From NCBI RefSeq assembly GCF_000219625.1, contig NC_018209.1, forward strand, positions 682,001 through 746,000: a stretch of DNA of 64,000 nt, given 5' to 3'. Source of the stretch: Zymoseptoria tritici IPO323. Its lineage: Eukaryota > Ascomycota > Dothideomycetes > Mycosphaerellales > Mycosphaerellaceae. Made by a program: the position numbers and the translations under genes. Positions 44,368 through 55,056 of this stretch are shown piece after piece. The notes below the pieces were generated by a model. It was not told where the DNA came from. It made no database searches and saw only the letters and a program-made list of their open reading frames with translations. Every line of letters begins with the position of its first letter. The stretch's first letter is position 1.

Positions 44368-44898
44368 TAGAATGACCTGAACGATACAGTATAGAGGTAG
44401 TAACAGATCGCGCATTTTTGAACATGGCCACAGCATATGATACAGCTTTCAAAGCGTGTTTCCGATTATTGCCGAGGTTCAGCGGAAATGATGTTGACTG
44501 TGTGAATGACTGCGAGGTCTTCGGGCGGGGGCTTACAGAGTATTTCCGTAGCAGAGAGCATGGATTGTATTTGGTCGCATCGAGTAGACGTATATTTCTC
44601 CAATAGTTGAGAGATACACGGCGAACTCGTCAGGAGAGAAGTGGTCCATCGGGAAAGATCGCTTCGATATTGGTGACGTCCTTTCCCGACCAATCACGAT
44701 CGTCCAAATCAAGCCAAGACGAATGGCTTCAAGCTGCATCAACTTTGCTTCAGCCAACGACACATTGATCTATACCACGCCAGACCCCGTCGCAGTACTC
44801 ACCACGCGCGCCTGAACACGCCCAGGCTTCCATTGCGGCCCTCGATCACCCTCTGACACGACTCTCATCCTCTCCGCTCCTCAATCGCCGTCGCCAGG
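44368..44898 (+). promoter_or_regulatory. Region upstream of COX5 with paired CCAAT boxes around a CRE-like site
   Basis: 531 bp. At 44669-44673 is ATTGG (an inverted CCAAT), at 44674-44680 TGACGTC, and at 44690-44696 CCAATCA, about 200-230 nt before the COX5 ATG. CCAAT is the site of the HAP complex that activates respiratory genes in fungi, and TGACGT suits bZIP proteins. Frames in the region show no domain. Confidence 0.45.
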
Positions 44899-45716
44899 AT
44901 GCTCCGCACCGCGCCGCTGCTCCGCCAGCTCCCTGCCACAGTGCAGAGCGGCCGGACTGCCGCTGCCACCTTCGCGCCCTTCGCACGGCAATCATCACTC
45001 CAGCAGACTCGATCTGCACACGCGATTTCCAACCCGACACTTGCCAACATTGAGAAGAGATGGGAGGCCATGCCACCGCAGGAGCAGGCCGAGCTTTGGA
45101 TGTCGCTTCGGGATCGCATGAAGGTCGACTGGAATGAGCTTACGATGCAGGAGAAGAAGGCCGGTACGTTTGAGAATACAATGCCTTTTCAACCTTTTAC
45201 GATCCTTCACGAGGGATCACGGCGGTGGAACGGGAACCCAGCCGGAGAAAGGCCGGCTATTCACGCGATGGGTGGATGGCATTGAAGATGCACTTGACCA
45301 CAGCATGGGCAACACACGAAGACTGGCAGGCTGACATGTTGTTGCAACAGCGTACTGGGTTGCATTCGGCCCTCACGGCCCACGTGCCGAGACTCCACCA
45401 GGCGAGGGCACCAAGGTCTTCATCTACACTCTCATGGGTGTCGGCGCGGCCGGCGCCATTTTCTTCACCTCTCGCATGTTCGCTCGCCCAGCACCAAGCA
45501 CAATGAACAAGGAATGGCAAGAGGCGACCAACGAGTATTTGAGGGTAAGATCAAGACACACCATATCGATGAGCAGAAACAGCGCTGCTCGAAAGAGGCC
45601 AATGCTGACATGTATTCTCAATCCTCCAGGAAAACAAGGTCGAGCCAATCACCTTTATCGGCAACCCAGACTACAAGGGACCCGGCATGGTCCAGAGCCC
45701 GCCAAAGAAGGAGTAA
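44899..45716 (+). CDS. COX5: Cytochrome c oxidase subunit 5 (yeast Cox5, mammalian COX4 type)
   Basis: Three exons, 44899-45163, 45351-45544 and 45630-45716, give 181 residues. Intron 1 is 187 nt, long for this window; intron 2 is 85 nt. The N-terminal 35 residues are rich in Arg, Ala and Ser with no acidic residue, a mitochondrial targeting presequence. IEKRWEAMPPQEQAELWMSLRDRMKVDW and EKKAAYWVAFGPHGPR are the matrix-side family blocks. One membrane helix lies at about 120-140 (VFIYTLMGVGAAGAIFFTSRMF). The tail GNPDYKGPGMVQSPPKKE faces the intermembrane space. It is a nuclear-encoded subunit of complex IV in the inner membrane. Intact. Confidence 0.95.
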
Positions 45717-46270
45717 ATCGCTCCATCATCGACAATTTGAGCATAGACGGTGCAGAAAATTCAAGGCGAGAGCGACTTACATGTAAACTGCGCATACGGT
45801 GCATTTTCCTTGGGTTGACTGTACGACGAGCTGGTGTCTTCGGAGCGAGTAGAACTGGCCAAGACTTTGTATCTTACACTTCTGCGCAGCGCTTGTCACA
45901 CTGTATAAAGGAGCAAAACGAGGCAAGCATTTCAACACCTGTCCAGTCTCTCCGTGATCGATTATTGGGGTGAGAAGTCCAGTGGGCGGGAGCATCGAGT
46001 ATAACAGGAGTATGCTGGCATCGGCGATTCATATCTCCGAACCTCGAGGTCTGGACACCTATGAGCTTACCTTACTCACAGGATGCTACGAAGGAGCGAA
46101 GTTACGACAGTCGAGCATGCATCCTTCAATGTTTATTCGAATGTCCATCGATCTGCACAAAAGGTTTCACTTCGCCCAAACCTTCCCGATCCTTCGTCGA
46201 AACACCTCAAGACCGCCCTGCGAGCATTCCCTAAGAGGTTGCGATTCACAGTCGATATGCAACTCTGACT
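45717..46270. other. Intergenic region after COX5
   Basis: 554 bp with a 125-codon open frame at 45970-46347 that overlaps the next gene model and shows no domain. Nothing supported. Confidence 0.35.
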
Positions 46271-46758
46271 ATGGGCTGCAGGCCTCTCACGACTTGTCCC
46301 AAACTGTGCCGTGGCACGCCAGTCCTGGACGATGCTCTCATGGCTAGCTACGTGCCCGAAGTGGGCCTGATGTGGCATGGCGAGAACAGGGTGCTGTCGC
46401 CTGATACGCCGTGTGCGTACAATTGCGGATTATGAACCGAGAATGGACAACATCGCTGACCGATGTTTTTCAACATTCAGACGCGGCAGCCTGCGCCCAA
46501 AACGCGATCTACTTCATCGACCTCAGATACGACATCGAAAGCGCCAGACATATCAAACAGCAACTCGAGAGACTGGTGTCAGACGACCCGAAAGGCCATT
46601 ATTACATCGATGAAGTCGACGCCATTGCTGAGAGAAGAGATGCCGATGGCAAGACTGTCTTTGCTTGGAATCCCGCGTATGCTCGAGTTCTGTTCGCTGA
46701 ATCCTTGAATGAGAAGGACCCTGATCTTAAGCTGCCTGTTCATGACCCAGCGGGATAG
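46271..46758 (+). CDS. Unidentified protein, frame continues past an in-frame TAG to 46989
   Basis: I propose exons 46271-46412 and 46481-46758. The 68-nt intron has a GTGCGT donor, CTGAC branch and TTCAG acceptor. This gives 139 residues. The TAG at 46756-46758 is followed in the same frame by 76 further codons, from TGGCTG to a TAG at 46987-46989, with sensible composition, so the ancestral protein was probably about 216 residues. Visible segments are AIYFIDLRYDIESARHI, a Lys/Asp-rich stretch, and after the stop WLVVYDTKHAEVGGRVKRIG. I do not recognise the family. No signal peptide or membrane helix. Either a pseudogene caught with one stop, a readthrough gene, or a wrong model. Confidence 0.4.
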
Positions 46759-46989
46759 TGGCTGGTGGTCTATGATACGAAGCATGCTGAGGTCGGAGGA
46801 AGGGTGAAGCGGATTGGGACGGGTTTGAATCCGAGGGAGAGTACGACTAGATCTGCTGTTGTTGCTGAGAGCAACGAAGGTGCGCGGAGCGACCTGGGAA
46901 CTTGGAAGGCTGCGGTGGACACGCCCAGATTCGAGGGCGAGACGGATGCGAATTACTACCAGAGGATGGACAAGCTCCACTGGGGCTAG

Positions 46990-47276
46990 GTTGGGTGCAG
47001 AGCTATTGTCCGAAGTAAGGTCAAGTGGTCGGAATCACCCCAGTAGTCACCAGAGCTATCTGCAGTGACAAGAAGGTGCAAGCTAATTACGCATTGATGG
47101 CTCAAATACATCTTCACCTCACGTGAAACGTGTTATCTTATCGAGTGCAGGTGAAAGATTCAAGCAACGGAGTCAGACCTCAATCGAGTCACTGCCAAGC
47201 ACGCCCCTCTACATCAACAGCAATACTTTAACACTTTCGTGCTTTCACTGTAAACTTGAACTTCATTATACTCACA
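46990..47276 (+). promoter_or_regulatory. Upstream region of the EGT2-like gene
   Basis: 287 bp containing a CACGTG-like word context (cacgtgaaacgtg near 47120-47132) and a pyrimidine/A-rich leader before the ATG at 47277. No confident core element. Confidence 0.3.
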
Positions 47277-48768
47277 ATGACTGGAACAACCAATGGCACC
47301 TATGCCCTTCGTCCAGCGGAAGCCAAGCATGATCAATTCTCCGATGTCGACAGTATCGAAGTCATCAATTGTGGAGAAGACGCAGCAAAACATTTCCTCT
47401 TTGACCCACAGCATCGCAACTTGAACCACGGTCAATATTCACTTGAAAGTTACGTCTGAGCACATCCCATTGACATTATGAAGGCTCTTTCGGCACCTAT
47501 CCGAAAGCAATCAAGACCGTCTTCCGGCACTTCCAGGACCAATGCGAATCTCGACCCGACTGGTTTCTCCGCTATGAGCTTCCTCAACGTATCAACGAGT
47601 CCCGAACTGCGATCGCAGAATACTTGAACGCTCCTGTGGAAGCCTGCGTCTTTGTTCCAAATGCAACGACTGGAGTCAACGCTGTGCTGAGAAATTTGGT
47701 CTTTCAGCCCGGCGAGGTGATCATCTACTTCGCAACCATCTATGGCGCTTGTCAGAAGTCTGTGGAGTACATCCTCGAGACGACACCAGCCGAAGCCCGA
47801 CAAGTGGAGTACACCTACCCTTGCTCCGACGACGACCTGTGTGCTGCGTTTGAGAAGACGGTCCAGAGAATCAAAGCGGAAGGCAAGACTCCCAAAGTCG
47901 CCATCTTCGACACCATCGTCTCGCTGCCCGGTGTCAGAGTCCCTTTCGAACGCCTCACAAAGCTGTGTCGCGAGCATAATGTCCTCAGCTTGATTGATGG
48001 CGCCCACTCTGTAGGTCACATCCCAATGGACTTGAACGAACTTGACCCAGACTTCTACGTCTCGAATTGCCACAAATGGCTGTTCGTACCTCGCGGCTGT
48101 GCCGTCTTCTTTGTCCCAGACAGGAACCAGCATCTCATGCGTTCTTCGCTACCGACCAGTCACGGCTTTGTGCCGCGAGGCTCATCCGCGATCAACAACC
48201 CTTTGCCCCCCTCCGCGGAGAGCGAATTCGTCACTCAGTTTGGGTTCACAGGCACTCTGGACTTCTCGGCATATATGTGCGTTCCTGCAGCGCTCAAGTG
48301 GAGAAGCAAGGTCGCTCATGGTAATCTGCGTGGCGAGGAAGCGATACTCGCCTACTGTCAGCAATTGGCGAAAGATGGTGGAAAGCTCGTCGCGGACGCC
48401 TTCGATACAAAGGTGATGGAGAATCAAGAGGGCACTCTAGGGCAGTGCAATCTTGTCAATGTTCCTCTTACGGGTCTGTTCGAGCAGGCTGCTGGAAGTG
48501 ATGCTGCTACGGCGTCCAAGATTGTGGTGTAAGTTCTTCGAGACTTCCTTCCTGGCCTAGACTGACAATGTGCATCAGATGGATGGCAAAGACTCTGACA
48601 GATGGGTACAACACCTTCATTGCGATGATTGTCTACAACAACGAGATCGTGGTCCGACTCAGCTCGGAGATATACTTGACGCTTGCAGACTTCGAATGGG
48701 CGGCGAAGACCCTGAAGGAGGTTTGCGAGAGGGTTCGGAACGGAGAGTGGAAGACACCCCAGAAGTAA
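47277..48768 (+). CDS. PLP-dependent class V aminotransferase-fold enzyme, EGT2-like (hercynylcysteine sulfoxide lyase candidate)
   Basis: Three exons, 47277-47430, 47484-48528 and 48579-48768, give 462 residues; introns 53 and 50 nt. The N-terminal LNHGSFGTYPKAI is the substrate-side loop of this fold. VFVPNATTGVNAVLRN precedes the PLP phosphate contacts. SLIDGAHSVGHIPMDL holds the Asp that contacts the pyridine nitrogen and the His stacking region. SNCHKWLFVPRGCAVFFV contains the Schiff-base lysine. The overall sequence matches in memory the fungal group annotated as EGT2, which cleaves the C-S bond of hercynylcysteine sulfoxide in ergothioneine synthesis. Isopenicillin N epimerase-like proteins share the fold and are the main alternative. 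No EGT1 is nearby. Cytosolic; no targeting signal. Confidence 0.83.
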
Positions 48769-48839
48769 TGCTTGGAGCATATCGACAGACAAGGAGATCG
48801 AATATAGACAGAATTATGAATTCGTCTCGAGGACTAAGT

Positions 48840-51683
48840 CTACCCCTTCAGATCTTCCGTGACGGCTTTCAGCCTGTCCCATCCATTCGTACCATCCCAG
48901 CTATCCTTTCCTCTCCCCAAGATACCTCTCACAGCACTCCTCGCTTTGAACTTCCAGTCCTTGGCCACTGGCTCTCCGTCACCCATTCCCTCCGTACGCT
49001 CTTTGGGACCCAGGCTCTCGTACGAATCACACAAACGCACAGTCGCTTCAACAACCTCGTTCCACCGCTTCTCACTCTCGGTCTCCCAGCCCGGCTGGCT
49101 AGTGATCGCCCGCCATGCCTTCTCCTCTGCATCTAGTGCAGTAGTAGGCTTGTTCCGCCATAGCGCAAGCTTACCTACAAGCTGCCACAAAGCGCTTGAG
49201 CCAGTGATGAGCGGCACAACACTCTCGTCAATAAATCTCACGACCATGCGTGTCAGACCAGGTTGACTGGGATCGTAGGTATCGTTCTCGGAGATGATGT
49301 GCGAGACGAGCATCTGCACCATCTCGACGTCGATGCATTTCTCGCCATCGGTTGGGCCGCGCAAATCGACGATACGTTTTTGCGCGGAGAGGATGGTAGT
49401 GTAGTCGGGTGGCTGCAGAGAGGCGGCGACGATGAGGACGTTCTCCCAGATGCGGTACGATTCACGCTTTAGTGATGCGGCGCGTTTGAGAGCTTCGAGC
49501 GCATCGTAGCGAAGTGCTAGATGGCGTTCGGCGGAGGATTGAGGAGGAGCAACAATGTCGTCTTCATCGTCGTCCAGTCTGACCTTGTTGCTTTCTGGAG
49601 TTGCGGGAACGTCGTCAGGATCCATCCGAAGTAACGCTGCGGCGAGGTTTGACCATGCCTCAGCATCGGTCTCTTCGAGCTGAACGCATCTTGAGAAAGC
49701 TTCCACGGCTTTCTGAAATTCTGCCAGCTCGAGTAATGCACAGCCGAGAGCGAACCAGCTGGTGTGATTCAGCTGATTGACCTTCAAACTCTTGCTGTAT
49801 CCAGCAGCCGCTCGAACGAAGTCTTTGGCCGCAAAGAAGTGACGTCCGATCGAACGCTGAGCTCGAGCATATCGTTGTTTCGATACCTCCCATGCTTTCT
49901 CATACATCTCGATGGACTGATCAATGTCACCTAGAATGCAATACAAGCGTGGAGCATCCAGTGGTGGAGGATCGCGGGCTGGTCCCTCCCATTCTTCATC
50001 ATCGCCGACCTCGAGCTCTGAAGTATCGGGTCCTCCTTTTGTGGTGTGGAAGAGTTGTCTTCTGACCAGTCTCTTGGCTTTGTCCTCACGTTCAGTGGCT
50101 GCCCAGCACAGCGCTGCTTCAGCCCACATTTCGAGCCGCTCGTAGATGCCCAGAGCTGATCTCAAACCTCCGAGTTGGACCCATCGAGCGGCCAATTCTG
50201 CTTCCATTTCCCATCGAGTTGGTGAAGCGAGCTGGAAGATGTACTTCAGTCGCTCAGTCACAGGTGCACTCTCCGACTCTTTGGCCTTGGGTAAGAACGT
50301 GGATGCAGCAACTTCTTGAGTGGCATTCTCCAGTCCAGATGATCCTTCCGCAGTGGTTTCGGCAATGACTTGATCAACCAATGCCTGAAGCTGCAGCAGA
50401 CCACGCTCGATCGTCCGCGATCGATAGCCTTCGATTCGACTTCGCACCAGCAGAGCTTGGGTGTAGACTTGCCAATTCGAGCTTCCACCGTCCAACACTC
50501 GAGTCGCATATGGCGCAGTCTCCTCTCTCGTCAGACCGTCCTGTGCCGATGTATTCGTGATTGAGGATGCCAGCGATAACAGGATGATGGAGTCCAGTGG
50601 CTGTAGCTGCGGTTGATTCGCAGGATCTAGAGCTTTCAGTGACGCCGGAATAGATTCCATGTCTGTTATGTCGGTCGAGGTGTATTCTTCAGGCTTCTTG
50701 GTGAAGGAGATTGATTCAAGGAGGGTATCGTCGTTCAGATCGAGCTTCGTTGGCTCGGCCACGGCGGGCTCGCCATTCTGAACGGCTTTGGTGGGTGCGA
50801 CCTTCGGCTCGATAGTTTCGTCACTCGTCGCGCTTTTGGCCAGAACAACAAGCTGGCTGGTATCTTTCTGCTGAAACTTGGTTCGCTTTCCCATCAGGCC
50901 GGTCAAAGCGAACTCGAAATGAAGCGTGCTTTTCGCCTTTTCTATATCGGCTCGCGCAAGCTTGTCCAGTCCGTGATGAATGTGAATCGTCGCTCTCTCC
51001 AGTAGGAACTCAGCTCTGAGGTGCTCATTGCCCGACTTGTTCAGATCCTCTTCGAGCATTTCAAGATCATCGTAAACAACGTTTTGGACGGTCGACGATA
51101 CCTCTGACAGCAGTCTCTGATGCATGAAAGCAATTCTCATCTTCGCCCATCTCGCCGCCTTGACATTCTTCAGGACCGGCGGAGTTGTCATCACCGCGTC
51201 AGCCAAACACAACAGTTCAATGTTAGGCGTCAACTTGTACGCCGCTATGCCATCGATCGTAAAGCCAGCGAGCATCTTTTGCCTGACATCATGTCGGCGC
51301 TGCTTGTCTTCGATCACATGCTTTGGCAGAACGAGCTCCGCCGGAACGAAGTCCAACGGTGGTCCAGTCACATTGGACTGTAGGAAAGCCAGCAGGGCAG
51401 CATAGCCAATGCAGAAAACCGCAATCTGCTTTTCCGGGTGTGATCGATCGGCCAGAAAATTGCCCAGACGCTGGAAAATGAAGTCGCTCCAGCTTTGGAA
51501 TTGTTCGAGTTTGACTGTATCAAGTTTCGGATCTTCCTCGTGTCCAAATAGTGCTTGCGCCTCTGAGCTTTGCAAAAGGCCTTTGTAGTCGCCTTCTTCA
51601 AGCTGTTTCAGATGCGCTTCGGCTTGGCTGGCGACTTCCTCTGGCAGACTGCTTCGCAGATATGTCACGAGAGAGTCTGCCAT
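48840..51683 (-). CDS. EMW1: TTC27/EMW1 tetratricopeptide protein
   Basis: Intronless, 947 residues, unusual here for so large a gene. The N-terminal half is helical with FIFQRLGNFLADRSHPEKQIAVFCIGYAAL and PNIELLCLADAVM. Around residues 500-720 come tandem TPR units, most clearly ALGIYERLEMWAEAALCW, RLYCILGDIDQSIEMYEKAWEVS and WFALGCALLELAEFQKAVEAFSRCVQLEETDAEAW. The last 200 residues are helical again. The pattern fits human TTC27 and yeast Emw1, an essential protein tied to wall integrity and, in metazoa, to assembly of spliceosomal or polymerase complexes with the R2TP chaperone. Probably cytoplasmic or nuclear. Its start is 306 bp from the histidine kinase stop. Confidence 0.92.
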   Translation of the reverse strand: MADSLVTYLRSSLPEEVASQAEAHLKQLEEGDYKGLLQSSEAQALFGHEEDPKLDTVKLEQFQSWSDFIFQRLGNFLADRSHPEKQIAVFCIGYAALLAFLQSNVTGPPLDFVPAELVLPKHVIEDKQRRHDVRQKMLAGFTIDGIAAYKLTPNIELLCLADAVMTTPPVLKNVKAARWAKMRIAFMHQRLLSEVSSTVQNVVYDDLEMLEEDLNKSGNEHLRAEFLLERATIHIHHGLDKLARADIEKAKSTLHFEFALTGLMGKRTKFQQKDTSQLVVLAKSATSDETIEPKVAPTKAVQNGEPAVAEPTKLDLNDDTLLESISFTKKPEEYTSTDITDMESIPASLKALDPANQPQLQPLDSIILLSLASSITNTSAQDGLTREETAPYATRVLDGGSSNWQVYTQALLVRSRIEGYRSRTIERGLLQLQALVDQVIAETTAEGSSGLENATQEVAASTFLPKAKESESAPVTERLKYIFQLASPTRWEMEAELAARWVQLGGLRSALGIYERLEMWAEAALCWAATEREDKAKRLVRRQLFHTTKGGPDTSELEVGDDEEWEGPARDPPPLDAPRLYCILGDIDQSIEMYEKAWEVSKQRYARAQRSIGRHFFAAKDFVRAAAGYSKSLKVNQLNHTSWFALGCALLELAEFQKAVEAFSRCVQLEETDAEAWSNLAAALLRMDPDDVPATPESNKVRLDDDEDDIVAPPQSSAERHLALRYDALEALKRAASLKRESYRIWENVLIVAASLQPPDYTTILSAQKRIVDLRGPTDGEKCIDVEMVQMLVSHIISENDTYDPSQPGLTRMVVRFIDESVVPLITGSSALWQLVGKLALWRNKPTTALDAEEKAWRAITSQPGWETESEKRWNEVVEATVRLCDSYESLGPKERTEGMGDGEPVAKDWKFKARSAVRGILGRGKDSWDGTNGWDRLKAVTEDLKG

Positions 51684-51989
51684 GTTGCGCTTCTTTCTCG
51701 ATCATAAGTGGCTAATGCAAGTGACTTCGCATTTGACAGGACCAATTTCTTCAACAGCTTCGAAAGTTCTTGGAGCAGCGTCGATAACAGATGTTATGAT
51801 GACCTTTCAAATTTGCTGAGTTATTGACATCCGATTGGGACTAGCTCGAGGTGGCTAGTCCTATGCTTGCACCTGTCGCGCTGAAGGAGAATGGAAAGTC
51901 GACATCAGAACTTCATGAATACGGGGGTATCTATCAAGAGAGGCTGCATAACGAGCGACTCAGCAACAAGCGACTGCAACAGCTTGCGT
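51684..51989. promoter_or_regulatory. Upstream region of EMW1 and 3' side of the histidine kinase
   Basis: 306 bp between two minus-strand genes. No gene or clear element. Confidence 0.35.
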
Positions 51990-54709
51990 CTATTCATTAG
52001 ACTGATCTGGCTTCTCCCGAGCATCATAGCCTACGACTTCATTGATCTTCGTGACCTGGTACTCGTCAGTCGGGCGGGGAAAACAATGGACATGATACAA
52101 CTCACCATCTCCTCGATCATATAGGGCTTCGAGATGACATCGTCCATGCCGTTGTTCAGCATCTCCTCCTGTTGAGCGCCTCGTACATTTGCTGTCACGC
52201 CGAGAATGGGCACTCGTTCCACTTCACCGCGCTCCTCGAGTTCGCGTATGGCTTTCGTCGCGGCATTGCCGTCCATGATCGGCATCTCCTACGAAGTGTT
52301 AGCGAGGACATAGATTACCGCAACATCTTCAGCACCGACCTGGTCCATCAGAATGATATCAAAGGCTCCCTTGTCCCCAGAAGAGCCTTTGGGAGCATTC
52401 CTCGCAGCATCGACGGCTTCTTTGCCGTTGTTTGCTGTCGTAACGTTGAAGCCCTTGGCTTCCAATTTCCTGAACACAATTCGCTGGTTGATGACGTTGT
52501 CCTCCACGAGTAGCACATGCGCCTTAGAGCCTGTGCGTTGTGTCTTTGGCCGACTTGGCAATTGGTGCTCCGCAGATTTGTTCCCCGTTACGTCGTCTGA
52601 GACTTTGCTTTCTCCTGAGAGATGCACTTTCGAGATCGAAGGTCTTTCCGCGTCGCCATATAAATCGTTCTTCTCGTAGTCCACCGCCGCGGGACCATCG
52701 ACCTCTTCCTCCGCGGGCCTCTCCTCGAAGTATGATGAACCCTCGGGTTTGGTTGCCGCGCGTGGAGTATACGAAAAGGGCTCTCTTCCATGGGGTGAGA
52801 CAGGGCTATGCAACTCGGCGTGTATTTGCCCGCGGATCCTTTCAATGCCATCCTGCTCCTCTTGCGGGCTCGTTGATTCCCCGTCATTGTCCTCGGTCCG
52901 CTTGACTTTGAAAAAGAATCCGAACGTGCTCCCTTCTCCCTCTTTGCTACTAACGCCGATTTCGCCACCGTGCAAATGACAAATTTTACGGCTGATGTTG
53001 AGTCCGAGGCCGCTGCCTCCATATACCTCTTCTGTCTTCGGTGTTGCTTGTCGAAATCTCTCAAATAAACGTCGCTGGCCTTCCTGACTGATGCCGATTC
53101 CTGTGTCCTTGACTGCCACCATGATATAGAGCGCCTCGCCGGATCCCCACTCTTTTGTGTTCGTGGCATCGATCCTGTAGGCTGAATTCTCGGATTCGAA
53201 GAAGACGACATTGGGCGGGTAGCTATCTGGCCGCTCCAGGCTGGCTCCAACAGAGCAGGTCAACTTCTTCTCTCCCTTGCTACGCTGAGTGAACTTGATC
53301 GCGTTCGTGACAAGGTTGATGAGAACTTGACCAATCCGCGGTATATCAGCCATCACTCGATTCACCCCGGCTGAATTATATGAGTCGTCGACCGTGTATT
53401 CAAACCCCATTTGCTCTTTCCGAAACTCATGCTGGAACATCTTCAAGGTGACCTGTAATTGGCGGCTAGGCTCAGAAGGGGTCGGCACGAGGGACAGCAG
53501 AGAAGCGTCGAGCTTGGAAAACGATAGCACATCATCGACAATGTTCTTCTGATGTTTCACGCAAAGATGTATCGTCTCCACGGCTTCTCGGATCATGCTG
53601 ATGTCGGTTTCTGTTTTGTCGCCTGATATCGCGTCGGTGATGTCTTCTGCGCAATGCAGCACTGCCGAAAGAGGGTTGCGGATCTCGTGACTGATCATGT
53701 CGATGAAACGCTCTTGCTGCTCCTTGCGCTCGCGTGCCTGCTGCGCGGCTTTGCGCTCTGCAAGCTCGGCGCCCTTTTCTGAGCTGATATCGACAATGCT
53801 GCAAATGAAGCCACCTGAGTCTCGCGTAGACACGTGCTGGAAATTCTCGTCGCCCAAGGGCGTTAGAAGAAGAAGTCTCCAAGGGTGCGGTTCGTCTCTT
53901 GCGCGGAACTCGATTCTCAATTGTTCTTGGGACTGGAAAGCTTTCTTGTAGGCTCCCATGACCCGGTCATAGTCCTCTGGGTGGATACTTTGAGGCCAAG
54001 ATGTGAATTCTTCGTCGTCTCGCTGGAGGGTCGTCAAGTCGAAGAAATGCTGATTAACAAAAATAGCTTGAGCGTTGCGATCCAAGATGGCCAGTCCAGA
54101 AGGCAACATTTCCGCGAAGCGTCGGAAGAATGGATGCTCGTCGATTGGGATGTTATCACCAGCTTGACTGTCTGTGTGGTCGCCATCACCGTTGGTATCG
54201 TCGTTCATGACGGTTGAATAATCGACCTTGTCCGGTCTTCCTCCACCAATCTGCATGGACTGATACATTCTTGGCTTTGGCAAAAGCTGGATCATGATAC
54301 CGTTGGGCTGCAGTGGACTCAGGATGCAAGTGGACACCTTCTTGCTCTCGGATGTGATCTCGCGGATCAGGTCGCGCGTTCGTACTTCCTCCGGCATGCC
54401 ATCTTCGCGCACAGATCTGAGTGTCTCCAGGGTGGATTTCGAGAAAGAGTCCCTCTGCGGCTGGCCTTGCGCGGTGATACCGCCCATGTTCTCCCACGCA
54501 TCATTGTGTAGTAATAAGAAATCGTCCTCCCAAAGCAGAGCTGCCGGGTATGGTACAGATGCTATAGTCAAGGCGTACGCTCGCAGGTCTTCCGGCCATC
54601 CAATCAAAGGGCCTAGTCGACAGTCCTTGTCGATGCCGGGGAGCAGTGGCTTGGTAGTAGTGGCGTCCTGTGTTGCTGCAGCGGACACTGCAGGCTCAGA
54701 GGCAGTCAT
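51990..54709 (-). CDS. Hybrid histidine kinase (PAS, HisKA, HATPase, receiver)
   Basis: Three exons, 54709-52340, 52288-52106 and 52055-51990, give 872 residues; introns 51 and 50 nt, both inside the receiver. The N-terminus (about 20-80) has LGPLIGWPEDLRAYALTIASVPYPAALLW, a degenerate PAS-like module. A second PAS near 195-320 ends GGFICSIVDIS. The H-box is SHEIRNPLSAVLH with phospho-acceptor His341. The ATPase part has LVTNAIKF (N-box), DTGIGIS and GGSGLGLNI. An acidic linker precedes the receiver (LLVEDNVINQRI), whose phospho-acceptor Asp789 sits in ILMDQEMPIMDG, and the switch lysine in ISKPYM. Phosphate should pass His to Asp to an HPt such as Ypd1 and on to Ssk1/Skn7. No membrane helix, so a cytoplasmic sensor. 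The fungal HK class is not certain. Confidence 0.94.
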
Positions 54710-55056
54710 GTCTTCATCCCGCTATGCCGTGCAACAATGTCGATCGTGCTCGGCGGTATGGAGGTAGCGGTGTGAGGTTGGCTCTCGGCCGTCGGAGACT
54801 TCCAGTCTCTTCGATTCCTGCCCAGCCTTGGAGAGTGGATTCGATTTGATGATGCGCATGTGGGAAGCAAGGCGCGTGGCAGGTGATCAGCCGCACCAAT
54901 CTGACGTCAGGCTCTAGATCGGTCGATGCACGCAAACACCCTACCGGACCTGCCTCCGAGGCCTGCACATGGCTAGTTCCAATGTGGGAAATGCTATTCT
55001 GATACTGTTCTTCTATACACACACATTCATGATCTCGTTCCTCATCCCACAATGCT
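54710..55056. promoter_or_regulatory. Upstream region of the histidine kinase
   Basis: 347 bp between the kinase ATG and the stop of the alpha-glucosidase, both minus strand. No element recognised. Confidence 0.35.

Noticed and set aside
46738..46758. 21-nt GT...AG segment that would remove the in-frame TAG
   Set aside because: Far shorter than spliceosomal introns and without room for a branch point.
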